Program-made: the position numbers and the translations under genes
Origin: JAABRE01 sp964413275
GTDB taxonomy: Bacteria; Cyanobacteriota; Cyanobacteriia; Cyanobacteriales; JAABRE01
Direction: 5' to 3'
NCBI GenBank assembly: GCA_964413275.1
Contig: CAYPSO010000062.1
Coordinates: 1 to 27,437, forward strand
DNA length: 27,437 bases
Shown: piece after piece, positions 7,653-15,099 of the stretch
How the letters are laid out: each line of letters begins with the position of its first letter
Position numbering within the stretch: position 1 is the first letter of the stretch
The notes under the pieces: generated by a model
What the model was told of the DNA's origin: nothing
What the model saw: only the letters and a program-made list of their open reading frames with translations
Database searches by the model: none

Positions 7653-8653
7653 ATGAACAACAACATAATTATTCAGAAATGGGAATCATTATTTGCCAGT
7701 TTAAATAAGTCAGAAAAAAGTGATTTAGTTTGTTCATTAACAGAACTTGAAGCAGTCGAAAAAGAAATAGAATTTAGATTTCCAATTGGCTATAAAGAGT
7801 TTTGTCAAGTATTCGGCTCAGGATGTTTTGATGATTTCATGGTATTTATTGCCCATGTTCTTTATCTTACAAATTTAATATAAGTGAAAGTGCTGATATA
7901 AGAGGTACTGGATATAAATTTGTTGGCTTAAATTTAGACATTGAAATGGCAATAAATAGCGGACAAATTACTCCAGATGAAGAGAAAGCTATTTTACTTA
8001 ATAAATTACTAAATCATGGTTATCCCTTCGGAGATACTACTAATGGAGATCGCTTTTTTTGGGATTTAACTAGCTACAATGAAGTCGATCAAAGTTATGA
8101 CATTTACTGGATTCCTGACGAAAATGCTATACATATAACATATATTGGTAGGGATTTTTTTGAATTTATCAGTGAATTTTGTTTAGGACAAAAATCTAGT
8201 AAACTGCTGCCAAAAGATTATACTCTTAATATATTAGAAAACCAAGAAAAAATTTTTATAGGGTTTCAAAAGCAAGATATACCTAATCATAATCAAGAAG
8301 CACAGTTGGAAAAAATATTAAAAATGAATGAAGAAAGTTGGGAGAATTGGGTTAGGATGGGACTTACTGAAAATACTGAAATTTCACTTACAGGCTCATA
8401 TCATGCTTCAAATAAAGATCGAGCTGAACTTCTCAAAAATGATTTAGAAAATCAAATTGAATGTGAAATTAAAATAATATCTGGTGGAGAAAGTCGTAAT
8501 ATATATTCTTTAGTTGAGGTAGGTATCTCAGAAAGGACGATAACACAAACCTTATTTTATGAAATCTTAAACCTGATGGTAGCGATTGGTAAAAAATACA
8601 ATTGTCTATTCATGGGCTTGGGAGCTAATTTCAATCCAAAAAGCTACCCCTAA
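7653..8653 (+). pseudogene. Frameshifted SUKH (SMI1/KNR4) gene with RraB-like C-terminal domain
   Basis: Two open frames together make one gene. The first (7653-7883, 76 codons) starts a SUKH domain: LTELEAVEKEIEFRFP, then YKEFCQVFGSGCFDDFM. The second frame, shifted by -1, is open from 7835 to 8653. It continues the domain without a gap: IYCPCSLSYKFN, GYPFGDTTNGDRFFWDL, YDIYWIPDE and FFEFISEFCLG. The break lies between about 7835 and 7880; loss of one G near 7841 would explain it. After a linker, the last ~85 residues (from TGSYHASNKDRAELL to KKYNCLFMGLGANF) resemble an RraB-type (RNase E inhibitor) domain. SUKH proteins are commonly immunity proteins against polymorphic toxins; here no toxin is adjacent. 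A downstream ATG at 7946 could start only a truncated product. A real mutation, sequencing error and programmed shift are all possible. Confidence 0.72.
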
Positions 8654-8735
8654 AGACAGAAAACAATACTCGAAATATCTCGCTCAAACGACTTGAAGAA
8701 ATCCCAAATATTCAATTTTTGATAATCTTGCTCCC

Positions 8736-8984
8736 TTGGACTATTTGCAGTATGATTTTCTCAAATTGTTTTTAGAGGTGGAAATGTTTTTAGTTAATTA
8801 TTCCAATAATTGTTTAATTGGTAGCTCTAAATATATAGATGATATTGAAAAATTAAAAAAGAAATATCCTAACTTAGAGTATTCTTCCGTAGAAGAAGGA
8901 ATAGAAAACTACATCTTTACTATTCCTGTTACTGATGAGGAATTATTAGAAATTGCTAAATCTAATTGTTTATTAATTATGTAA
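8736..8984 (+). CDS. Small hypothetical protein, possibly 5'-truncated
   Basis: Up to 82 residues from a TTG at 8736, or 66 from the first ATG at 8784; I recognise no family. The protein is mixed alpha/beta in pattern, with SKYIDDIEKLKKKYPNLEY and TIPVTDEELLEIA segments, and has no signal peptide or membrane segment. The frame stays open upstream to 8693 with protein-like codons but no ATG. Adding one T to the T5 run at 8716-8720 would join it to another protein-like stretch (SLKRLEEIPNIQF). The true gene may therefore have begun further upstream and been damaged, as the SUKH gene before it was. Its position suggests part of the same accessory patch. Confidence 0.45.
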   Translation: MDYLQYDFLKLFLEVEMFLVNYSNNCLIGSSKYIDDIEKLKKKYPNLEYSSVEEGIENYIFTIPVTDEELLEIAKSNCLLIM

Positions 8985-9033
8985 ATATTGAAAGTATTTT
9001 ATTAATTTTTTATATTATTATTTAATAATTGCT

Positions 9034-9582
9034 ATGAATGATTTGTTACAAGGATTAAATATTTATTTAATTGGCTTAATGGGTGTAGGCAAAAGTACAG
9101 TGGGAAAAATACTTGCCCATGAGTTAGGTTATCGTTTCTTCGATACTGATATTTTATTAGAGAAAGTAGCCCAAAAAACTATTAATGAAATTTTTGCAAC
9201 CGAAGGAGAAGATTATTTTCGGGAATTAGAAACAAAAGTATTAGAACAACTATCTGTTTATACTCGCAGTGCGATCGCCACTGGTGGAGGTATAATTTTA
9301 AAACCCAATAATTGGGGCTATCTGCGCAGTGGTTTAATTGTTTGGTTAGATTTACCAGTACCTACTATTGTTAAACGTTTAGCTGAAGATAATACTAGAC
9401 CACTTTTACAACAAACAGATCTCAGTGAAAAACTAAATCTACTACAACAACATCGCCAACCCTTATATAGTCAAGCAGATTTGCAGATTAAAATAGGTGA
9501 TGGGGATAGTCCCGAACAAATTGCCAAAGAAATCATAAGACTAATACCTACAGTGTTAAAAGAAACTAACTTAACAAGCTAG
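9034..9582 (+). CDS. aroK: Shikimate kinase
   Basis: Phosphorylates shikimate to shikimate-3-phosphate with ATP; its product is the substrate of the aroA enzyme encoded about 5 kb upstream. It has 182 residues. Walker A is GLMGVGKST (14-22). The shikimate-binding Asp is in FFDTD (D39), followed by YFRELE, ATGGGIIL (substrate-binding Gly loop), the lid Arg in NTRPLL and the adenine-side Arg in HRQPLY. Length is normal. One HIP1 octamer falls at 9271. No Shine-Dalgarno sequence precedes the ATG. It is the first of three same-strand genes with short gaps (aroK, ycf3, gatC). Confidence 0.95.
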   Translation: MNDLLQGLNIYLIGLMGVGKSTVGKILAHELGYRFFDTDILLEKVAQKTINEIFATEGEDYFRELETKVLEQLSVYTRSAIATGGGIILKPNNWGYLRSGLIVWLDLPVPTIVKRLAEDNTRPLLQQTDLSEKLNLLQQHRQPLYSQADLQIKIGDGDSPEQIAKEIIRLIPTVLKETNLTS

Positions 9583-9614
9583 TATTGTAAATAACAACTT
9601 TAAAAATAATTGCT

Positions 9615-10136
9615 ATGCCACGTACTCAAAGAAACGATAACTTCATTGATAAAAGCTTTACCGTTATGGCAGATATTATCTTAAAAATTCTGCCCACGAG
9701 CAAACAATCTAAAGAAGCATTTGCCTATTATCGTGATGGAATGTCTGCACAGGGAGATGGTGAATATGCTGAAGCCTTAGATAACTATTATGAAGCTCTC
9801 AAATTAGAAGACGATCCTTACGATCGCAGTTATATTTTATATAACATTGGTTTAATTCATGCTAGTAATGGGGATCAAGAAAAAGCCCTCGAATATTATC
9901 ATGAATCCATCGATCTAAATCCTCGTATGCCTCAAGCTTTAAATAATATTGCCGTACTTTATCATTATCAAGGAGAAAAAGCTAAAGAAAACGGTCAAGA
10001 TGAAGAAGCAGAAGCATTATATGACAGAGCAGCAGAATATTGGAAACAAGCTATTCGTATTGCTCCGAATAACTACATTGAAGCGCAAAATTGGTTAAAA
10101 ATCACAGGACGTTCAGAAATAGATGTATTTTTCTAA
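9615..10136 (+). CDS. ycf3: Photosystem I assembly protein Ycf3
   Basis: A 173-residue thylakoid-associated TPR chaperone for photosystem I assembly, highly conserved in cyanobacteria and plastids. Hallmarks are the N-terminal MPRTQRNDNFIDKSFTVMAD, the EAFAYYRDGMSAQ segment, and three TPR units with the NIGLIH and ALNNIAVLYHYQG motifs. It is full length. This gene alone places the DNA in an oxygenic phototroph. It lies 32 bases after aroK and 51 before gatC. The 13 bases AATAATTGCTATG ending in its start codon are identical to those at aroK. Confidence 0.97.
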   Translation: MPRTQRNDNFIDKSFTVMADIILKILPTSKQSKEAFAYYRDGMSAQGDGEYAEALDNYYEALKLEDDPYDRSYILYNIGLIHASNGDQEKALEYYHESIDLNPRMPQALNNIAVLYHYQGEKAKENGQDEEAEALYDRAAEYWKQAIRIAPNNYIEAQNWLKITGRSEIDVFF

Positions 10137-10187
10137 AACTTGTTCTGTCTTCAAAAATCTTAATTAATTTATAAAATGTAGAAAAAA

Positions 10188-10472
10188 ATGATTGACCTCG
10201 AACAAGTGAGAAAAGTAGCTAATTTAGCTCGACTGCAACTCACAGAAGCAGAAGAAAAACAATTTACTACTCAATTGAGTGATATTCTCGATTATTTTGA
10301 ACAACTCAGTGAATTAGATACAGAAAATGTCGAGCCTACCACTAGAGCAATTGATGTGAGTAATATAACTAGGGCTGATATACTCCAACCTTATACCGAT
10401 AGGGAAGAATTACTCAAACAAGCTCCCGCTCAAGAAGGAGACTTTTTCAGAGTACCGCAAATTATGGGTTAA
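10188..10472 (+). CDS. gatC: Asp/Glu-tRNA(Asn/Gln) amidotransferase subunit C
   Basis: A 94-residue small subunit of the GatCAB amidotransferase, which converts Glu-tRNA(Gln), and in some organisms Asp-tRNA(Asn), to the correctly charged form. The family pattern is clear: VRKVANLARLQLTEAE at the start, LSDILDYFEQLSELDT in the middle, VEPTTRA, and a C terminus with GDFFRVPQIMG. It is complete. It is the last gene of the aroK-ycf3-gatC run; two hairpins follow before the convergent gene. Confidence 0.96.
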   Translation: MIDLEQVRKVANLARLQLTEAEEKQFTTQLSDILDYFEQLSELDTENVEPTTRAIDVSNITRADILQPYTDREELLKQAPAQEGDFFRVPQIMG

Positions 10473-10481
10473 AGAATATTT

Positions 10482-10502
10482 GGGCAGAATGATATTCTGC
10501 CC
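10482..10502 (+). repeat. Perfect hairpin after gatC
   Basis: GGGCAGAAT (10482-10490) and ATTCTGCCC (10494-10502) form a 9-base perfect stem with a 3-base loop. It lies 9 bases after the gatC stop. There is no following T-run, so it may be a dispersed hairpin repeat or an RNA-end stabiliser rather than a classical terminator. Confidence 0.65.
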
Positions 10503-10535
10503 CTAGGAAAACTAAAAAATTTATATGATACCCGT

Positions 10536-10560
10536 AGGGGTTGAACAATGTTCAACCCTT
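10536..10560. terminator. Hairpin between convergent genes, probable bidirectional terminator
   Basis: Arms 10536-10546 and 10550-10560 pair over 11 bases with one G-T pair and an AAT loop. It sits 7 bases from the stop codon of the minus-strand binding-protein gene and after gatC, so it could end transcription from both sides. T-runs are short on both strands. Confidence 0.55.
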
Positions 10561-10567
10561 AATAATA

Positions 10568-12136
10568 TTACTGCACAGAATCAAATTGATAATTTGACCC
10601 CGGAGGCCCATTTTTACCAGCTACGGCTTGCACTAAAGGTACTTCTTGAAAAATATTAAAACTGGTGGTATTTCCACTAATATTCATACCTTGACTTAAT
10701 AGTTGAAAAACACCATTTCTACTGGGATTTTGACTAATAGCATCTGTTAGAGCTTTAGTAGCATCATAAGCTGTAGCTGTACGCCAACTCACCCTACCTT
10801 TCCAACTTTTAACAGCATCTTGAGCAAAAGGATCGTTAGGTTTAAAACTCCAAGGTACAGCTAAAGTAATTCCTTCAATACTGTTACCTCCCTGTATCAA
10901 TAAATCAGGATTGTATAATTCATCTCCCCCAATCATCGTCATGCCTTGACTATTAGCTTGGGCAATTTCGACAGCTTCAGCTACTTTATTTTTACTCAAA
11001 GCCAACATAATAGTATTAGCATTTCCGGCATTGCCTAATTCAAGACTAGGACTGCTATTATCAACATCTACTTCTTTAATTAATTTACCATTAACTCCAC
11101 TAAGAGCATTAATTAATTCTTGTTTTAGTTGTAAACTATAGGAACTATCAGAATTATAAAATAAAATAACTGCGGGATTAGAATGTTTTTTTTGAGCGTA
11201 TCCGAGTAAGGTTTTACTTACTCCTTGTAAATAGTTACCTAATAATTCATTTTGTTTTTGATCTAAGGGAATTATTTGTAATTTCCCATCACTTGTAACA
11301 CTGGTAGTTAATGGTGACAAAGCTACTAAATCTGTGCCATTATATTGTTTTAAAGCTTGCTGGCTACCGGGATCAATACCGTAACCAACAACCCCTAAAA
11401 GATTGGAGAAATTAATTAAATCTTGAGCAATAGAAGCAGCTTTTAAAATATCACTATTATTAATAATTACTACCTCTAAAAGTTGCCCAGAAGATGACGG
11501 TATTTGGTTAAATTCTTCCTGTTGACTGGCAACTCCTCTTAATATTTCTTTAGCTGAATCAAGACTATTACTAATCGGTGCCACCACCGCAATAGTTAAA
11601 GGATTACCTGCTTTTCTAGCTTTAGCATTGTTAAAATAAATTTTGCTTTCAGGATCGTTAGGATTATTGTTGACTGCTTGTTCATAGGATGCGATCGCCC
11701 CATCCCAATTTTCTTGACTAAAAGCGTTTGCTCCAGCCTCTTTAGTTGGATTAGGCTCTAATAAAATCTTTTCCCCTTGAGAGATTAATTGACTATTATT
11801 AGCACTGTTACTAATAAAAGTACCAGTATTTATGGAAGTATTTGCATCCGTAACGATTGGTTGTTCGCTTTTATTAGAGAGAATCCTCGTACCAGTAAAG
11901 ATTAGTCCACCTAAAACTAAAATTACCCCAGCAATAACACCAATTTTAGTTAACTGAGAATTATTACGATTTCCCCCTCCAGCTAAAATTGTGGCTGATT
12001 GCATTGCTTCCTTGGGTAAACCACAGATGGCACAATCAGGGCCATAATTTTCATAATCTTCGTGGGAACCGCTACAATTAGGGTAATCTTTGCCATCTTT
12101 AGGCACACCATCACAAATCCAAGGTTTTAAACTCAT
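10568..12136 (-). CDS. Membrane-anchored type 1 periplasmic-binding-fold protein with N-terminal Cys cluster and TPR-like unit
   Basis: A 522-residue protein with an unusual architecture. Residues 1-45 carry C8, C21, H25, C35 and C38, a likely small zinc ribbon. Residues 65-82 form one hydrophobic membrane segment. Residues ~134-170 look like one TPR (AFSQENWDGAIASYEQAV). From ~178 on it has the Leu/Ile/Val-binding type 1 fold (LTIAVVAPISNSLDSAKEILRG at its start). The start is supported by the conserved-looking first residues and by the heptamer array ending directly before it. The topology implied is Cys cluster inside, ligand-binding domain outside, anchored rather than free. No ABC permease or ATPase gene is nearby, so a sensing or docking role is as likely as transport; this is inference. 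The next gene on this strand, a metalloprotease, lies 46 bases upstream. Confidence 0.82.
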   Translation of the reverse strand: MSLKPWICDGVPKDGKDYPNCSGSHEDYENYGPDCAICGLPKEAMQSATILAGGGNRNNSQLTKIGVIAGVILVLGGLIFTGTRILSNKSEQPIVTDANTSINTGTFISNSANNSQLISQGEKILLEPNPTKEAGANAFSQENWDGAIASYEQAVNNNPNDPESKIYFNNAKARKAGNPLTIAVVAPISNSLDSAKEILRGVASQQEEFNQIPSSSGQLLEVVIINNSDILKAASIAQDLINFSNLLGVVGYGIDPGSQQALKQYNGTDLVALSPLTTSVTSDGKLQIIPLDQKQNELLGNYLQGVSKTLLGYAQKKHSNPAVILFYNSDSSYSLQLKQELINALSGVNGKLIKEVDVDNSSPSLELGNAGNANTIMLALSKNKVAEAVEIAQANSQGMTMIGGDELYNPDLLIQGGNSIEGITLAVPWSFKPNDPFAQDAVKSWKGRVSWRTATAYDATKALTDAISQNPSRNGVFQLLSQGMNISGNTTSFNIFQEVPLVQAVAGKNGPPGSNYQFDSVQ

Positions 12137-12178
12137 ATTATTTATTTGTTATTAGTTATTTGTTATTACTTATTTGTT
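12137..12178 (-). repeat. Heptamer tandem repeat directly before the binding-protein start
   Basis: Read on the minus strand towards the gene, six 7-base units of the form AANNAAT run without a break: AACAAAT, AAGTAAT, AACAAAT, AACTAAT, AACAAAT, AAATAAT. The ATG follows immediately. AACAAAT and AACTAAT are the same units that end the array at 4730-4799. No Shine-Dalgarno sequence remains between the array and the start. Confidence 0.8.
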
Positions 12179-12182
12179 ACAA

Positions 12183-12971
12183 TTAATTATAATTAATTGG
12201 CCAACCTAATCGAGTAGGTTGTTGATAGATTTTTTTTAAAGTATTAATATCTCTAACAGAAATACAAGGAGAATTTCGTACTTGAGAAAAGTATAAAGCA
12301 TCAGTAGGTAAATTGCTATGTCCCCAAATTCCTAAAGCGTGACCTAATTCATGTCTAATAGCAGCTAAGAGTGATTCATCAGCCAAATTAGGACTAACAA
12401 TAATAGTCATTTTATGTAATAGTAAAGGTGGAGAATCTTCACTTAAATAAAACTTATATTTAGTTTCAGCAGTAGTGGCAGGAGGAAAGTCAAATAAACC
12501 AGTTTCAGAATTGAATTTTGGTTTTAAATCAGGTTGTGATCGCTTAATAATAATATCAGCTAATTCTTCATTTTCTATCTCGATTATTGGTAAATATTCA
12601 TTCCATTCTGTAACAGCTATTTTCATAGTTGCTACCCATTGCCAAAAACGACGAACACTAGCAATTGATAAATCAGTTTCTGGGGGTTTTTCAATATAAA
12701 TTTGCAGGGGAAATTGTGACCAAATTAAATAACCTACAGGAGTAGATTTAATTTGCTCAAAATAATCACCAATACTATTTTCTATTTCCCAATTTCTTAA
12801 TTTTTCTGGTAAAGGATGAACTTGTGGCACAGGTAAAGAAGATTCAGCTTTAACTAAATTTAAGTTTGATACAGATAAAAATAGAATAAATCCTAATATT
12901 AAAAATAATATTTTATATTTAATTCGATACCAACTTTTGGGCAAAAAGCAGAAAAGCCAAGAATTATTCAT
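12183..12971 (-). CDS. Secreted matrixin-like (metzincin) zinc metalloprotease
   Basis: A 262-residue protein with a signal peptide (hydrophobic core ~20-34, probable cleavage after VKA at 42), so it is likely periplasmic or extracellular. Zinc motif: HELGHALGIWGH at 207-218. H207, E208 and H211 match the metzincin pattern, but the third His is one residue later than in canonical HExxHxxGxxH. Downstream, DALYFS occupies the place where a Met-turn is expected, with Leu instead of Met. The conserved-looking C terminus (DINTLKKIYQQPTRLGW) argues for an intact gene. It is transcribed towards the binding-protein gene (46 bases apart) and divergently from the gene starting at 13024 (52 bases apart). 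Its substrate is unknown. Confidence 0.82.
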   Translation of the reverse strand: MNNSWLFCFLPKSWYRIKYKILFLILGFILFLSVSNLNLVKAESSLPVPQVHPLPEKLRNWEIENSIGDYFEQIKSTPVGYLIWSQFPLQIYIEKPPETDLSIASVRRFWQWVATMKIAVTEWNEYLPIIEIENEELADIIIKRSQPDLKPKFNSETGLFDFPPATTAETKYKFYLSEDSPPLLLHKMTIIVSPNLADESLLAAIRHELGHALGIWGHSNLPTDALYFSQVRNSPCISVRDINTLKKIYQQPTRLGWPINYN

Positions 12972-13023
12972 TTAATAAAAACAATATTATGATAGATTTC
13001 TGTTATTTACTAGATTTAATTTT

Positions 13024-14196
13024 ATGCTAGATAATATCTTACAGACTATCAAAAAGTGGTTTCCCAAGGCAAGAGCTAAAATTCAAGAAGGTGCATCAGA
13101 AATAGAAGCTAAATTGTCCTCATCTCCGGGAAAAGAAATTTCTTCATCTTTATTTAATAAATTAAATCAAAAAATTACTCAATTAGAACCTAATTTAGTT
13201 TATCAAACATTTATTGGACAAAATTTATCTCAAGCTTTAGATAACTGGCAGAAAAATTGTAATTCTTCTAATCATTTAGTAATTAGTAGTATTCCAGTAG
13301 AACCATTAGAAATTATTATTGAACAAACCCTTGACAATATTATTATTAAGCAAGAATTAACTATAACTTTTCTCAAAGGTATTCCTAGAAAATATGATGA
13401 AGACGAAATAGCTAATTATTTAGATGAACAACTGAGAAAAATCAAAAATAATCCCCAAGCACAGTTAATAATTATTCCTGATTTAAGTAGGTTTTTTTTT
13501 CGTTCTGTAAAAGGATTAGCTATCATTGATTCGCTCTTGATTTGTGTAGGAGAAGATAGCAAAAATTTTTGGTTATTAGGTTGTGATAATTGGTTGTGGT
13601 TATATCTGCAAAAAGTATCAGATATTGATACTTATTTAGATAATAAAAAAAATCTCCCTAATTTAACACCTCAAGAATTAAAACAATGGCTAAATCCTAT
13701 ATTTAAAAACTTTAAATTTAACTGGATTTCCATAGAAGAAACAGATAAAATTACAGAAAATAACAATTTTGATCCCGATAAATGGACATCTGAACAAGAA
13801 AAAAAGTTTTTTAACAGTTTAGCTTATAAATCCGGTGGTAGTTCATATATAGCTGGTAATTTATGGTTAAATTCTTTATCAGTGATTGAAGTAGAAATAT
13901 CTGAAAATAAAGAATTAAAAGAAGAAAAAATTATTGCTACATTACCAAGTTATCCTGATTTTACAATTCAACAAACAGATAGACAATTGATATATGCTAT
14001 AGGTTGTCATGGCAAAATAAGTATTAATAATTTAGCTAATATTTTAGGAGAAGAACAGATAAAACTTAAGGCACAAATTCATAGATTAATTAAACTAAAA
14101 TTAATTAGTTACGATGGGGAATTAATTAGTCTTAATTCTTTAACTTATCCTAAACTAATAGATGATTTAAAATATAATCATTTCTTAATAGGTTAA
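13024..14196 (+). CDS. Hypothetical protein with probable C-terminal winged helix
   Basis: A 390-residue protein with no signal peptide or membrane segment. The N terminus is amphipathic and Lys/Ala-rich (FPKARAKIQEGASEIEAKL). The middle shows alternating strands and helices, including LIIIPDLSRFFF, without a clear nucleotide-binding motif. The last ~70 residues look like a MarR/winged-helix fold: YAIGCHGKISINNLANILG, then KLKAQIHRLIKLKLISYDGE, reading as helix, turn, helix and wing. DNA binding is therefore possible but not shown. It is divergent from the metalloprotease gene with a 52-base shared upstream region, and the MscS gene follows 18 bases downstream, probably on the same transcript. 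The family is not recognised. Confidence 0.6.
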   Translation: MLDNILQTIKKWFPKARAKIQEGASEIEAKLSSSPGKEISSSLFNKLNQKITQLEPNLVYQTFIGQNLSQALDNWQKNCNSSNHLVISSIPVEPLEIIIEQTLDNIIIKQELTITFLKGIPRKYDEDEIANYLDEQLRKIKNNPQAQLIIIPDLSRFFFRSVKGLAIIDSLLICVGEDSKNFWLLGCDNWLWLYLQKVSDIDTYLDNKKNLPNLTPQELKQWLNPIFKNFKFNWISIEETDKITENNNFDPDKWTSEQEKKFFNSLAYKSGGSSYIAGNLWLNSLSVIEVEISENKELKEEKIIATLPSYPDFTIQQTDRQLIYAIGCHGKISINNLANILGEEQIKLKAQIHRLIKLKLISYDGELISLNSLTYPKLIDDLKYNHFLIG

Positions 14197-14214
14197 TAAT
14201 AAAAATTTAAAAAA

Positions 14215-15075
14215 ATGATAACAATAACACAATTTATTTTAGCCCAAGTCAGTGACTTAGCTGATGATAATACTCCTAATTGGCTTACAGAAATTAATAG
14301 ATTTAAAGTTTTACAAGCAATTGTAGTAGTTTTAGTTACCTATTGGGGACAAAGTGCCATTGAAAAAATAATTATTTGGATTTCCGAAAAAGTACCTTTA
14401 CAATATCGTTTAACCATTAAACAGTCTCTACCTTTTTGTCGTGCTTTTTTGTTAGGATTAGCAGGAATAATTTTAATTAATTTATTTTTAGACTTATCCA
14501 CAAAAAATTTAATAGCATTTACCGGTACAATTGCAGTTGCTTTAGGTTTTGCTTTTAAGGATTATGTAAGCTCAATTATTGCAGGGATAATTGCTTTATT
14601 TGAAAGACCATATCAAGTAGGCGATAGAGTTAAAATTGACGAACATTATGGAGAGATAATTAGTTATGGTTTGCGAGGAATTTTAATCAGAACACCTAGC
14701 GATGATATAGTAACAATTCCCCATAATAAAATCTGGACAGAAGCGATTCTTAATACTAATAAAGGTAACGTAGAAGCACAAACAGTAGTAGATTTCTATT
14801 TTGGTCATGAAATAGACGTAGAAAAATTCAGTCAGATATTATATCGGGTAGCGCAAACTAGCAAATACACTCAATTACAATTACCGATTTTAGTAGTGAT
14901 GGATAACAAACCTTGGGGAACTCATTTTAAGTTAAAATGTTATCCTATTGATGCTAGAGATGAATTTATTTATAAAACCGACTTAATAAAAAGAGCAAAA
15001 CGGGTTTTTTCTCAATATAAATTGAGCTATCCTCGGATTAATATTAGTGAAAATATCAATAAAGGGAATGATTAA
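14215..15075 (+). CDS. MscS-family mechanosensitive channel
   Basis: A 286-residue small-conductance mechanosensitive channel that releases solutes under hypo-osmotic stress. It has hydrophobic segments at about residues 33-50 and 78-97. The pore-lining TM3 carries the Ala/Gly pattern GTIAVALGFAFKDYVSSIIAG, followed by the family signature FERPYQVGDRV and the beta domain (ISYGLRGILIRTPSDDIVTIPH). Length matches E. coli MscS (286 residues), with three predicted membrane helices at most. It starts 18 bases after the winged-helix gene, so co-expression is likely. It is followed by a hairpin. Confidence 0.9.
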   Translation: MITITQFILAQVSDLADDNTPNWLTEINRFKVLQAIVVVLVTYWGQSAIEKIIIWISEKVPLQYRLTIKQSLPFCRAFLLGLAGIILINLFLDLSTKNLIAFTGTIAVALGFAFKDYVSSIIAGIIALFERPYQVGDRVKIDEHYGEIISYGLRGILIRTPSDDIVTIPHNKIWTEAILNTNKGNVEAQTVVDFYFGHEIDVEKFSQILYRVAQTSKYTQLQLPILVVMDNKPWGTHFKLKCYPIDARDEFIYKTDLIKRAKRVFSQYKLSYPRINISENINKGND

Positions 15076-15092
15076 GGTGGGTTATACCCACC
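15076..15092. terminator. Hairpin between mscS-type gene and secG
   Basis: GGTGGGT (15076-15082) and ACCCACC (15086-15092) form a perfect 7-base stem with a TAT loop. It starts directly after the stop codon of the channel gene and lies 7 bases from the secG stop, so it can serve both convergent genes. Confidence 0.65.
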
Positions 15093-15099
15093 AATGGGA

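Noticed and set aside
7871..7877. Programmed -1 frameshift at A AAT TTA
   Set aside because: SUKH-like residues in the -1 frame appear to resume upstream of this heptamer, and it is not an efficient bacterial slippery site. It is kept only as an alternative.
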